64,000 nt of DNA from Lacihabitans sp. LS3-19 (GTDB taxonomy: Bacteria; Bacteroidota; Bacteroidia; Cytophagales; Spirosomataceae). Location of the stretch: contig NZ_RJUA01000012.1 in assembly GCF_024343575.1 (NCBI RefSeq), forward strand, positions 40,534 to 104,533, given 5' to 3'. Of the stretch, positions 36,903 through 44,965 are shown piece by piece (position 1 is the first letter of the stretch; every line of letters starts with the position of its first letter). The notes beneath the pieces are model-generated. The model saw only the letters and a list, made by a program, of their open reading frames with translations. It was not told the DNA's origin and did no database searches. A program made the translations under genes and the position numbers.

Positions 36903-37601
36903 TTATTTCACCTCAAAAAGTGAATCATCCAAATTAGAGTTCACTAAAATCTCTTTTGTTTTGAAATCGAAAGCCATCATACCCATGTCTTGTTTTAATA
37001 CATGTGGAAATTTGATTCCACCAACTGCTTTATAATCAGCATAATCTATTGTAACGGTCATTTTGCCCATTGGAGATTCGATATCATTTATTTGACGCTT
37101 TTTTAGGCCCGATTCAACTTCGTAATATTCTTTTGCTTCGCCAGCAGCATTTAAAATCTTCAGAGCATGACATTCTACACCATCTATATTTTCTTTGCCT
37201 AAATAGCTAAGTTTACCTAAATCATCCAAATATTGAATTTCTCCTATAATATTTCCTTGTGCTGCGAGTTTTTTAGCATCCTCTCCTTCTACCATTTGCT
37301 CTTGTCCCATACCTGAAACTTTTCCTTTTTCACCATCAAAAACTGTATTGTTTACTTCTCCCATACCGTCTACAGTAACAACAGTTAAAAACTTGTTGGG
37401 CATTTTTTTCTTTACAACCATACTCATTGACTGTCCCTGCATTTCTGCCGTCAGCTCCATTGAGAAGTCTTTTATAGAATTTATAGCATCTTGACCACCA
37501 ATTGCTTTTATGTAGTTTTCAATTACCATTTTAGGAGTAGTTTCTTGAGCATTTACGGCTACAGATCCTATAAGAAAAAGAGCTAAAAGTGTTTTTTTCA
37601 T
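36903..37601 (-). CDS. Secreted LolA-like (outer-membrane lipoprotein-sorting-like) protein
   Basis: 232 residues, with a signal peptide MKKTLLALFLIGSVAVNAQ. The mature part is a beta-rich half-barrel with conserved segments MVIENYIKAIGGQDAINSIKDF, a run of antiparallel strands (EMQGQSMSMVVKKKMPNKF) and VTIDYADYKAVGGIKFPHVLKQ. It resembles a group of LolA/LppX-like proteins in Bacteroidota of which most lack a known cargo. It has no neighbours of the Lol system. The gene reads the same way as the anti-sigma gene, whose own terminator lies between them. Confidence 0.7.
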   Translation of the reverse strand: MKKTLLALFLIGSVAVNAQETTPKMVIENYIKAIGGQDAINSIKDFSMELTAEMQGQSMSMVVKKKMPNKFLTVVTVDGMGEVNNTVFDGEKGKVSGMGQEQMVEGEDAKKLAAQGNIIGEIQYLDDLGKLSYLGKENIDGVECHALKILNAAGEAKEYYEVESGLKKRQINDIESPMGKMTVTIDYADYKAVGGIKFPHVLKQDMGMMAFDFKTKEILVNSNLDDSLFEVK

Positions 37602-37707
37602 TTTATACAGTTTTAAATTTCCAACAAAGCAATTGCTTTTTTATTAAGCAACCAAAAAATATTATTTAAAGCATGTTAAAGCAATGTTAATTGGCAATTT
37701 TTAAGCA

Positions 37708-37740
37708 TAAAAAAACACCACTGCCTTGCGACAATGGTGT
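37708..37740 (-). terminator. Terminator of the sigma/anti-sigma operon
   Basis: ACACCA...TGGTGT stem with an imperfect inner part; read on the minus strand a T-run follows (plus strand AAAAAA before the stem). It lies just after the anti-sigma stop at 37761. Confidence 0.75.
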
Positions 37741-37760
37741 CAGGGTTCAAAAATTTACCT

Positions 37761-38549
37761 CTAAACGTTCCCAATCACATACATTTCCTCTAATGTAGGT
37801 GTAGGATTTCCCCCTTGTTTTTCAAGCGTAATTGCAAACGCTGCTATGTTGCCCTTCGGCACTTTCATTGCCAATATTTTATTTTGAAAATCTAAGTCAA
37901 CCATACCCATATCAACAGGCACACCGTCTACAATTCCCCATACTTGGTATTGTTTGCCTTTTGGTGCAACTGGTAGTTTATCCACCACTAGCTTCATTTC
38001 TTCCGTTTCTTTGTTCCAAAAAGCCAATACTTTGCTATTTGGCGATTTTTCTACGCCATTTAACTCCATTTTTACATTTTGGCTGTCTTTAAACAAGGCC
38101 AACATACTCTCTGTAGAGGATATCTTTACCTGCTCTTGCTGTATTTCAGACTTTAAGGCGGCCAATTGTGCCTCGCTTTCTCCATTTTTTTTGTATGACC
38201 AGACAAACAATACCCCAAATATTAAAGCAGCAGCAACTGCCAGTTTTGGCCAAAGTGAAATTACCTTTGTTTGAGATTCCTCTACAACCGGCAAGGCTTC
38301 ATCAGTACTATTTTCAACTGGTTCATCGAAAGTCATTTGTGCAAAAATCTTTGATTTCAATCCTTCAGATGGTTTTACCTCATGCATTTTTGCATAAGTT
38401 TCCATAGTTCCTTCCAGCGTCGTTAGTTCTTCCTTTATTTCTGGGTAAATCTTCGACATACACTCCACTTCTTGTTTTTCTTGTGGTGTTGTCGAGCCCA
38501 ATACGTAAGCTTCTAGTATACCAGATGCTATATATTCACTAATATTCAT
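37761..38549 (-). CDS. RskA-like anti-sigma factor
   Basis: 262 residues. The N-terminal cytosolic helical part (ASGILEAYVLGSTTPQEKQEV and a C-terminal IKEELTTLEGTMETYAKMHEV) is the sigma-binding domain, without a zinc-binding HxxxCxxC. A single membrane helix lies near residues 100-120 (LWPKLAVAAALIFGVLFVWSY). A coiled segment follows, then the periplasmic RskA C-terminal domain (LAFWNKETEEMKLVVDKLP ... PKGKQYQVWGIVDG). The start overlaps the sigma-factor stop by 4 nt. The family releases its sigma factor after proteolysis of the membrane anchor. Confidence 0.88.
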   Translation of the reverse strand: MNISEYIASGILEAYVLGSTTPQEKQEVECMSKIYPEIKEELTTLEGTMETYAKMHEVKPSEGLKSKIFAQMTFDEPVENSTDEALPVVEESQTKVISLWPKLAVAAALIFGVLFVWSYKKNGESEAQLAALKSEIQQEQVKISSTESMLALFKDSQNVKMELNGVEKSPNSKVLAFWNKETEEMKLVVDKLPVAPKGKQYQVWGIVDGVPVDMGMVDLDFQNKILAMKVPKGNIAAFAITLEKQGGNPTPTLEEMYVIGNV

Positions 38550-39079
38550 ATCTTAAAAATAGTTTTTAGATCTTGAAGAGCCGTCCTAATGCGTGATTTG
38601 GCTGTTCCCAAAGGAATTTTTAAAATATCAGCCGCCTCTTCTTGAGTATATCCTTGAAAATAAACCATGTCAATCAATACCTTTCGGTCAGTTTTGAGTT
38701 TATCCGTTAGTCCTTTCAGGTCAAACAGTGACATTTCAGGCTGAAAACTCGCCTTTTTGTCCACCTGTCCATGCAATTCGTCGATGTCTTCAAGCCAAAT
38801 GTTTTTGTCCTTGCGGACTTGATCAATGGCTGTGTTGCGGGCGATGTTTACCATCCAGGTAAACAATCTGCCTTTAGAAGGGTCATAGTCGCCTATTTTT
38901 TTCCAGATTTTCACGAAAACATCCTGAAGAATGTCTTCCGACTTTTCGGTGTCTTTGACTATCTTGGTAACCACACCGAGCAAACTCCCCGAATAATGGT
39001 CGTAAAGATATTCAAATGAACTCTGGCTGTTTTGTTTTAGCGTCCTAACCAATTCTTCTTCTGAGATTTGAGTTGTCAA
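38546..39079 (-). CDS. ECF RNA polymerase sigma factor (SigK-like)
   Basis: 177 residues. Region 2 reads SSFEYLYDHYSGSLLGVVTKI and SEDILQDVFVKIWKKIGDYDPSKGRLFTWMVNIARN; region 4 reads FQGYTQEEAADILKIPLGTAKSRIRTAL. Gene order (sigma, RskA-like anti-sigma with 4-nt overlap, fasciclin gene upstream on the same strand) matches the SigK group. The likely role is a stress or envelope response, with the fasciclin gene as a candidate target. Confidence 0.92.
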   Translation of the reverse strand: MTTQISEEELVRTLKQNSQSSFEYLYDHYSGSLLGVVTKIVKDTEKSEDILQDVFVKIWKKIGDYDPSKGRLFTWMVNIARNTAIDQVRKDKNIWLEDIDELHGQVDKKASFQPEMSLFDLKGLTDKLKTDRKVLIDMVYFQGYTQEEAADILKIPLGTAKSRIRTALQDLKTIFKI

Positions 39080-39178
39080 AATAAAATTTGTTTAGAGGTT
39101 TTTTAAAAATACTTAATCATTCAATACCAAAATACATATTTGAGGAATATTTTGATACCTTCTTTTTTTCTTTACCCA

Positions 39179-39205
39179 AAGTCCTTCTCAATCAGAGAAG
39201 GACTT
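39179..39205. repeat. Perfect inverted repeat between fasciclin and sigma genes
   Basis: AAGTCCTTCTC - 5-nt loop - GAGAAGGACTT, an 11-bp perfect stem. Neither strand has a proper T-run next to it, so it is not a standard terminator. It lies between the fasciclin stop and the sigma start and may be an RNA processing or stability element, or a protein-binding site. Confidence 0.55.
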
Positions 39206-39244
39206 ATAAAGGGTTTTGTTTTCATAATTTGTGCTTCGAAAAAC

Positions 39245-39805
39245 TTACATTGGCAACAATACCGTATCCAAAGAATGTATAACACCGTTTGATTGATACA
39301 CATTGTAGATACTAATATTTGCCACGTCTCCTTTTTCATCTGTGATAGAAATATTCATATCCCCGTTCATTTTAGACGTTAACATTCCACCTGAAAGTGT
39401 TTTTAGTTTGGCTTGACCTTTTCCTTTCTCTATCAGTTTCATCAACTCTTTGGCATCTAACTTACCTGCCACTACGTGATAAGTAAGAATCTTAGTCAAT
39501 GTGCTTTTGTTTTCAGGTTTAAGCAAGGTTTCCACAGTACCTGCTGGAAGCTTGTCAAAAGCTGAATTTACAGGTGCAAAAACCGTGAAAGGTCCAGCTC
39601 CCATCAGTGCATCTACCAATCCTGCTGCTTTTACTGCCGCTACCAATGTGGTATGATCTTTAGAATTTACAGCATTTTCTACAATGTTTTTCTTTGGATA
39701 CATGGCTTCGCCGCCTACTGTTACTGTTCCTTTTTGAGCAAATGTTGCAGTTCCTAATAATGCAAACCCGATTGCGATTCCTAATGTTTTAAGTGATTTT
39801 TTCAT
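39245..39805 (-). CDS. Secreted fasciclin-domain protein
   Basis: 186 residues with a signal peptide (cleaved near TFAQKG). One fasciclin (FAS1) domain follows: NAVNSKDHTTLVAAVKAAGLVDAL, GPFTVFAPVNSAFDKLP, LTKILTYHVVAGKLDAKEL and the final ADV-like segment VYQSNGVIHSLDTVLLP. FAS1 proteins mediate adhesion or bind small molecules. It lies upstream of a SigK-like sigma factor, as fasciclin proteins MPT70 and MPT83 lie near SigK/RskA in mycobacteria. Confidence 0.93.
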   Translation of the reverse strand: MKKSLKTLGIAIGFALLGTATFAQKGTVTVGGEAMYPKKNIVENAVNSKDHTTLVAAVKAAGLVDALMGAGPFTVFAPVNSAFDKLPAGTVETLLKPENKSTLTKILTYHVVAGKLDAKELMKLIEKGKGQAKLKTLSGGMLTSKMNGDMNISITDEKGDVANISIYNVYQSNGVIHSLDTVLLPM

Positions 39806-40151
39806 TTGTTTTATTATTTAATTTGAATCACTTACGCCATAGATTTACTTTTGGATTATTTATTTCAAAAAAAACAAGAGAAAACTTTAATCATCTTTTA
39901 AGAAAGGCATATTAAAGAATTCTTTTTAGCCTTTTTATTCCAAATTTAACCGCTCTCCTACCCTTTTTTGGATTATTTTAAAATAAAGAAAAATAAAAAC
40001 TCAAGAGTAAAACTTGTTTCAAAAAAAAATCTCCAAATGCTATTTCGAATTACAATGCGAAGCAAATTGTTTCGTTTATTGTTTTAATTAGGTGAAAGAT
40101 TTGATATATAGACCCTATCTTTCGACCTTTGTTTTTTTAAAATACTTATCG
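39806..40151. other. Divergent spacer between fasciclin and barrel genes
   Basis: AT-rich, with promoters in both directions expected. The fasciclin promoter should contain a SigK-type site, but no consensus for this lineage is known to me, so none is marked. The in-frame extension of the barrel ORF (from 40092) is not counted as coding. Confidence 0.35.
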
Positions 40152-40769
40152 ATGCAAAAATTCATTTTTATTTTTCTTCTTTCTTTTTCCCTAAAAGCCC
40201 AAATTATCCCACAAGCAGAACCTATAGAAGAGGAACCTCAAGAAGAACAAGAAGAGAAACCTGTACTATTTGAAGAGCCAAAACCAGCTTGGAAACAACG
40301 TTTGCATTATGGCGGTAATATTTGGGCTCAGTTTTGGGGAGCTTTATATTTTGATGCCTCGCCAATGGTAGGCTATGATGTAACCGAAAAAGGAACAATA
40401 GTAGGTGTCGGAGCTTCATTTATATACCAAGGTGGATATCAACAAGGCGGAAATGTAGCTGCAGGAGGAAGAGTTTTTGTAAGACAAGCTATATGGAAAT
40501 CATTATTTGCCCAAGGAGAATATGAATTTATGAATGCTCCAAACAACCAAATTAATTTTTATAATTTCGATGTTGATGGGCCAGCAAGAAAATGGGGTGC
40601 TTCTCCACTAATTGGTTTAGGATTTTACCAAGGCCGTAATTCACAACAAAGTGGAAGTTTTATTTCAGTAATGTACAATCTGGGTGCACCTTCATTTGGC
40701 TATAGAAGTTTGCAATCAATTGGCGGCAATGGCTCTCCATTTGTGATTCGGATTGGCTATTTCTTTTAA
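40152..40769 (+). CDS. Outer-membrane beta-barrel protein
   Basis: 205 residues from the ATG at 40152, which starts a signal peptide (MQKFIFIFLLSFSLKAQ); the 20-codon extension before it is discarded. After an acidic linker of Glu and Pro residues (AEPIEEEPQEEQEEKP) come amphipathic strands (RLHYGGNIWAQFWGALYFDASPM, GTIVGVGASFIYQGG) ending in a final Phe (RIGYFF), typical for a barrel assembled by BAM. No family was recognised. The gene ends 4 nt inside the convergent purU. Confidence 0.65.
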   Translation: MQKFIFIFLLSFSLKAQIIPQAEPIEEEPQEEQEEKPVLFEEPKPAWKQRLHYGGNIWAQFWGALYFDASPMVGYDVTEKGTIVGVGASFIYQGGYQQGGNVAAGGRVFVRQAIWKSLFAQGEYEFMNAPNNQINFYNFDVDGPARKWGASPLIGLGFYQGRNSQQSGSFISVMYNLGAPSFGYRSLQSIGGNGSPFVIRIGYFF

Positions 40770-41605
40770 AGAATCACCGTTCGATTTCCAAAAATAAAAA
40801 CTCTATCATCCAAAACTAGCTTTAGAGCTTTTATCAATACCATTTTCTCTACATCACGGCCATCACGAGCCATGTCTGCTGCAGAATATCTGTGGTCCAC
40901 ATCTTTGGTATCTTGGGCAATAATTGGCCCCTCGTCAAGGTTGTCATTTACAAAGTGTGCCGTGGCTCCAATTATCTTAACACCTCTTTCGTAAGCTTGT
41001 TTATAAGGATTGGCACCAATAAATGCAGGCAAAAACGAGTGATGAATATTGACGATTTTATTGGAGTATTTAGATACAAAAGCTGGAGAAAGAATCCTCA
41101 TATACTTGGCAAGAATCAAAAGCTCAGGGTTGTAGATATCTAAGGTTTTTAAAACTGCGGCTTCGTGCTCTTCTCGCGTTTTGTTTTCAGCGGCGACATA
41201 ATGGAAAGGAATTCCAAACTTGCTAACAAATGGTTGTAAAGTATTGTAATTACTAACTACGGCTAAGACATTTGCTTTGAGCTCTGCAAACGCATAACGA
41301 ATCAATATCTCAGAAAGACAATGATGTTCTTTAGTACATAATAGCACGATATCTTTCTTTTTCTGCGGATTTAGCCTGAATTTTATTTCTTCAGAAGGTA
41401 CTTTGATTCTTAAATCTACCAATACTTTTTGTGTGTCAAAGTCATCGGCACTCACAAACTCTGTACGCATAAAAAACCACCCATTCGGACTTACGTACTC
41501 GTCTTGCCTAAGAATATTGCATTCGTTGTTAAAAAGAACACTTGTTACATGAAATATTAACCCTTTAGCATCAGGGCCTTCCATTAATAAGGTATGTTTT
41601 GCCAT
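40766..41605 (-). CDS. purU: Formyltetrahydrofolate deformylase
   Basis: 279 residues. N-terminal ACT domain (HTLLMEGPDAKGLIFHVTSVL, with DEYVSPNGWFFMRTEF), then the formyltransferase-like catalytic domain containing KIVNIHHSFLPAFIGANPY and TAHFVNDNLDEGPIIAQD; Asn, His and Asp of the catalytic site are all present. It hydrolyses 10-formyl-THF to THF and formate, balancing the one-carbon pool and supplying formate to purine synthesis. The start codon lies 3 nt from the 16-nt tandem repeats, which therefore form part of its leader. Confidence 0.93.
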   Translation of the reverse strand: MAKHTLLMEGPDAKGLIFHVTSVLFNNECNILRQDEYVSPNGWFFMRTEFVSADDFDTQKVLVDLRIKVPSEEIKFRLNPQKKKDIVLLCTKEHHCLSEILIRYAFAELKANVLAVVSNYNTLQPFVSKFGIPFHYVAAENKTREEHEAAVLKTLDIYNPELLILAKYMRILSPAFVSKYSNKIVNIHHSFLPAFIGANPYKQAYERGVKIIGATAHFVNDNLDEGPIIAQDTKDVDHRYSAADMARDGRDVEKMVLIKALKLVLDDRVFIFGNRTVIL

Positions 41606-41607
41606 TT

Positions 41608-41703
41608 GATTTACGATTGATTCGATTTACGATTAATTCGATTTACAAGTGATTCGATGTAAGATTGATTTGATTTACGATTGATTCGATTTACGATTGA
41701 TTC
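41608..41703. repeat. Six tandem copies of a 16-nt repeat
   Basis: Units of GATTTACGATTGATTC at 41608, 41624, 41640, 41656, 41672 and 41688. The copies at 41608, 41672 and 41688 are identical; the others differ by one to three bases. A partial copy follows. The array sits between the purU start codon and the four-helix-bundle gene, and GATTGATTCGATTT from it recurs inverted at 42159-42172. Confidence 0.9.
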
Positions 41704-41744
41704 GAATAACTATTAGTAAATCTATTATTCCTATAAAAATTAAA

Positions 41745-42110
41745 TCATTCTTTTGGTTTTTGTTTTTTCTTCAAAGTATTAATAGAAGCTACTACCATAG
41801 AAAGTATTTCATCAGATTCTTTTTTCAACCAAAGTAATATTTCAGTTTTAAGATTTAATGATTCTTCAATTAATTCGAGCCAATATAATGTTTCGTCCGC
41901 CTCCTCTTCTACAATTTTCAATTTATTAATCATATCAGCAAGAGATTTAGCCCTACAAGCTGCCCTATAATTAGCCCCAACTGAAGCTGAAGATCTGATA
42001 ACCTGGCCTCCGTATATTCTAATACTGGTTTTTTGAGGTAAATCATCCACAAATTTCCCACATTCAAGTGCTAATTTTTTAGTTCTATTCTTAAAAATCG
42101 CAGCATTCAT
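41745..42110 (-). CDS. Four-helix-bundle protein (S23/bAvd-like)
   Basis: 121 residues. Four amphipathic helices and the family segments IFKNRTKKLALECGKFVDDLP, VIRSSASVGANYRAACRAKS and KLKIVEEEADETLYWLELIEES match the four-helix-bundle family first found in intervening sequences of 23S rRNA (S23) and related to the Avd accessory protein of diversity-generating retroelements. Here the gene is in ordinary intergenic DNA, with no reverse transcriptase nearby, and is flanked by inverted copies of a 14-nt sequence (left in the tandem array, right at 42159-42172). Role is unknown; it is a strongly basic, putative nucleic-acid-binding bundle. Confidence 0.85.
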   Translation of the reverse strand: MNAAIFKNRTKKLALECGKFVDDLPQKTSIRIYGGQVIRSSASVGANYRAACRAKSLADMINKLKIVEEEADETLYWLELIEESLNLKTEILLWLKKESDEILSMVVASINTLKKKQKPKE

Positions 42111-42158
42111 TTATTAAAAAATTATTTGATAATTATTTCATAACAAATCTAAAATCCC

Positions 42159-42172
42159 AAATCGAATCAATC
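42159..42172. repeat. Inverted copy of the 16-nt repeat core
   Basis: AAATCGAATCAATC is the reverse complement of GATTGATTCGATTT, which spans the repeat junction in the array at 41608-41703. The two sites bracket the four-helix-bundle gene. Confidence 0.7.
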
Positions 42173-42186
42173 TAAAATAAATTATT

Positions 42187-43503
42187 TTACTTCTTTCTAA
42201 AAAAAGTCGTAATCGTAACGCCTTCAAAACCGAAATGTTCTCTTATTTTATTTTTAAGAAATCTCTGATAAGACTCTTGCACATATTGAGGCAAATTACA
42301 GAAAAAAACAAACGTAGGCGATGGGGTTGGAATCTGCACTATGTATTTAATTCTAACCATTTTACCTTTCATTGATGGCGGTGGATAGTTCTCTATAATT
42401 GGCAATAATATGTCGTTTAATTTTGAAGTTGTCACTTGAGAATTTCTTACTTCATAGACTTCCATCGCCTTCTCTATAACCTGAAAAATTCGTTGTTTTT
42501 CTAATGCAGAAGCAAAAATAACAGGCATATAATTCATAGGAGCCAATCTTTCCAAAAACTCCTTTTTCATCACCTCCGCCGTTTTCGAATCTTTATCTAC
42601 AATAGCGTCCCATTTGTTCACCATAATTACAATACCTTTTTTAGCATTGTGTGCTTGGGCTATTATGCTGACGTCTTGAGCTTCAAGTCCTAAAGTAGCA
42701 TCTAATAATATTATACAAACATCTGAATTATCCAATGCTTTTATAGACCTTAAAACCGAATAAAACTCAATATCTTCGTTTACTTTGGCTTTTTTACGAA
42801 TTCCCGCAGTGTCAGTAAGAATAAAATCCTTACCGAACATCTTGTAATGCGTATCGATGGCGTCACGAGTTGTGCCTGCCACATCTGTTACGATACTCCT
42901 TTCTTTTCCCAAAAGTGCATTCAAAAAAGAAGATTTTCCAACATTTGGTCTTCCTAAAATCGAAATCCTTGGTATACCTTCATTCGGATTTTCTTCTTGG
43001 TCATGCTCTAAATGTTTTACCATCTCGTCTAATAATTCTCCTGTGCCAGAACCATCAGCTGCCGAAATAGGATAAACTTCACTTGCCAGACCCATGCCAT
43101 AAAACTCTGCGGCTACTAAATTCGCCCTTTCAAAAGTCTCCGCCTTGTTGGCCACAACGAAAATAGGCTTCTTAGATCTACGCAATACATTTGCAAACTC
43201 CTCGTCAAGCTCTGTTAAACCTTGCTTGGTATCTACCACAAATAGTATCACTGTGGCTTCTTCTAGAGCCAACTCTACTTGCGAACGAATGGCCTCCTCA
43301 AAAGTATCATCAGAGCCAACAACGTATCCGCCTGTATCTATAACCGTAAAATTTTTATTAAGCCAAAACGCATTTCCATAGTGTCTGTCACGTGTTACAC
43401 CTGATTGATTGTCTGTAATTGCCACACGCTCTTCTATCAATCTATTAAATAAAGTAGATTTTCCAACATTGGGCCTACCTACTATCGCAACTATATTAGA
43501 CAT
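42187..43503 (-). CDS. der: Ribosome biogenesis GTPase Der
   Basis: 438 residues with two complete G domains and a C-terminal KH-like domain, the unique layout of Der/EngA. The first G domain has GRPNVGKSTLFNR, DTGGY and NKAE; the second has GRPNVGKSSFLNA, DTAGIR and NKWD. It is essential for maturation of the 50S subunit. The final residues (EGVTITTFFRKK) are normal. Stands as a monocistronic housekeeping gene. Confidence 0.97.
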   Translation of the reverse strand: MSNIVAIVGRPNVGKSTLFNRLIEERVAITDNQSGVTRDRHYGNAFWLNKNFTVIDTGGYVVGSDDTFEEAIRSQVELALEEATVILFVVDTKQGLTELDEEFANVLRRSKKPIFVVANKAETFERANLVAAEFYGMGLASEVYPISAADGSGTGELLDEMVKHLEHDQEENPNEGIPRISILGRPNVGKSSFLNALLGKERSIVTDVAGTTRDAIDTHYKMFGKDFILTDTAGIRKKAKVNEDIEFYSVLRSIKALDNSDVCIILLDATLGLEAQDVSIIAQAHNAKKGIVIMVNKWDAIVDKDSKTAEVMKKEFLERLAPMNYMPVIFASALEKQRIFQVIEKAMEVYEVRNSQVTTSKLNDILLPIIENYPPPSMKGKMVRIKYIVQIPTPSPTFVFFCNLPQYVQESYQRFLKNKIREHFGFEGVTITTFFRKK

Positions 43504-43730
43504 ATTACTAATCCTATTTTTTATATAAATATTTTATTATCAAGCTTTTCGAAAAATCAAAAAGGATGCAAAGATAGGAAAAAATGACGGATTAGGAAAG
43601 AAAAATATGAAAATGGAGTTGTATTAATATCATCTAAAAGGACAAAAACTTAATTTCCACAAAATGCATCGATTGCAAAGTTCGAATTCAACTTATTATT
43701 TAAAATAATCAAGATTAATTGGTATTGTTA

Positions 43731-44480
43731 TTATAAAATCTCGGCAATTTTCTTATCCACTTCTAAAATTAAACTATCAATTCTATCAACTACCTTATTC
43801 ATTTTTTTAGATTGCATAAAATAATTTTTTGCTTCATACAAATTACCTAATTTCAATTCATATATACCTAAGTTCCTATAAGCATAGGGTTCATTCTTGT
43901 CGATAGAGATTGCCTTATTTAAATCATTCAAAGCTTCCGATGCTTTACCTAATTCTAGTTTGCATAAACCCAATAAACTAAAATAAAAAGCTGATATCAT
44001 TTCAGTATCGTTTACTTTTTGTAGATAATCTAAGGCTAAACTAAAATCCCCTTCTTCAGATAAGCAAAATCCTAAATAAATTAAAACCGTTGGATTTTCA
44101 GGGCTTAACTCTAAAGCTTTTTTAAAGCAATCCTCTTTTTCTAATTTATTTTTCAAATAAAAATGTGATACACCGAGAAAAGCATATTGAATATTTGATA
44201 GAGGATTTGACTTTGACATCAAATTAATCAAAGTAATTGTTTCTTCAAAATAAGAAAACTCAAATGCTTTTGTTATTATTTTTTCTTTTAAGTCTTTAAT
44301 ATTTAGGCCTTTAATTTTAATTCTATCAGCAATATTAAAAGCATCAATGAATAGATGAAAATCCAGTAATGAAGAAGTGTATCCAAGTTTACTTAACTGA
44401 TAATTACGTAAAAAGTTAAACCTACTAGCCTGAAAACTAACATCATCATTAAGAAAAATAAATTTATTCCCAAAAAGCAA
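43731..44480 (-). CDS. TPR-rich C-terminal half of a split M50-like protein
   Basis: 249-residue frame with TPR motifs (CFKKALELSPENPTVLIYLGFCL, ALDYLQKVNDTEMISAFYFSLL, ALNDLNKAISIDKNEPYAYRNLG, NLYEAKNYFMQSKKM). It has no ATG near its start (only a TTG at 44478-44480; the first Met comes near residue 88). The frame is open further upstream and would encode a membrane helix, FLSFIFLIFGFYDFILLFGN, directly after the N-terminal M50-like frame ends. This is what one expects if 44504-44893 and this ORF were once a single M50-TPR gene separated by a one-base shift. Whether it is still expressed alone is unknown. Confidence 0.55.
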   Translation of the reverse strand: MLFGNKFIFLNDDVSFQASRFNFLRNYQLSKLGYTSSLLDFHLFIDAFNIADRIKIKGLNIKDLKEKIITKAFEFSYFEETITLINLMSKSNPLSNIQYAFLGVSHFYLKNKLEKEDCFKKALELSPENPTVLIYLGFCLSEEGDFSLALDYLQKVNDTEMISAFYFSLLGLCKLELGKASEALNDLNKAISIDKNEPYAYRNLGIYELKLGNLYEAKNYFMQSKKMNKVVDRIDSLILEVDKKIAEIL

Positions 44481-44503
44481 AATGAAATCATAAAATCCAA
44501 AAA

Positions 44504-44893
44504 TTAAAAAAATAAATGAAAGGAACTTATATATCCATGAACTTCACTAGAAAGAACAATACTAAAAATGGCTACTATGATAATTAATGGGAAAAAAGCG
44601 GAAAAAATAACACAAAACTTCTCTACAAAATTTGGCAAATTATTTTCCTTTGAAACTGTAAATCCAATATTCCAATTTTTAAGATTTCTTCTTATAAAAA
44701 TATCAAAATCTTTAAGTTTAAACTTAATATTATCTTTAGATATTATGTTAGTGCCTATCAGTATTGTAGCACCTGACTTTGAAAGAAAAAACAATGGTAT
44801 AACAAAACCAATTTGGTGCAAAAAAGAAAAAATATAAAACGATGTAAAAATAATAAATATAAATAGCAGTAAAATCCAAAAAATAAATTGCAT
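44504..44893 (-). CDS. Degenerate M50-like membrane protein, N-terminal half
   Basis: 129 residues. Starts with a membrane helix, then SFLHQIGFVIPLFFLSKSG, where a Bacteroidota M50 group has a zinc motif of the form HEIGH followed by (A)IP...(TK)S. The catalytic Glu has become Gln and the second His has become Phe. The following segment (ATILIGTNIISKDNIKFKLKD, WNIGFTVSKENN) also matches that group, and another membrane helix comes near residue 100. The frame stops in a run of seven A/T bases (44506-44512), and the matching continuation lies in another frame. It is best read as a pseudoprotease or pseudogene. Confidence 0.55.
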   Translation of the reverse strand: MQFIFWILLLFIFIIFTSFYIFSFLHQIGFVIPLFFLSKSGATILIGTNIISKDNIKFKLKDFDIFIRRNLKNWNIGFTVSKENNLPNFVEKFCVIFSAFFPLIIIVAIFSIVLSSEVHGYISSFHLFF

Positions 44894-44965
44894 ATTTTAA
44901 GAAAAATAAATTTGTAAAGTTTAATTCTGAATTAAATAGCTTTAAATGATTAAGAAAAAAAAATT

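Noticed and set aside
41608..41703. CRISPR array
   Set aside because: Direct 16-nt tandem copies without spacers, and no cas genes.
41745..42110. Diversity-generating retroelement accessory protein (Avd)
   Set aside because: No reverse transcriptase, template repeat or variable repeat was seen nearby.
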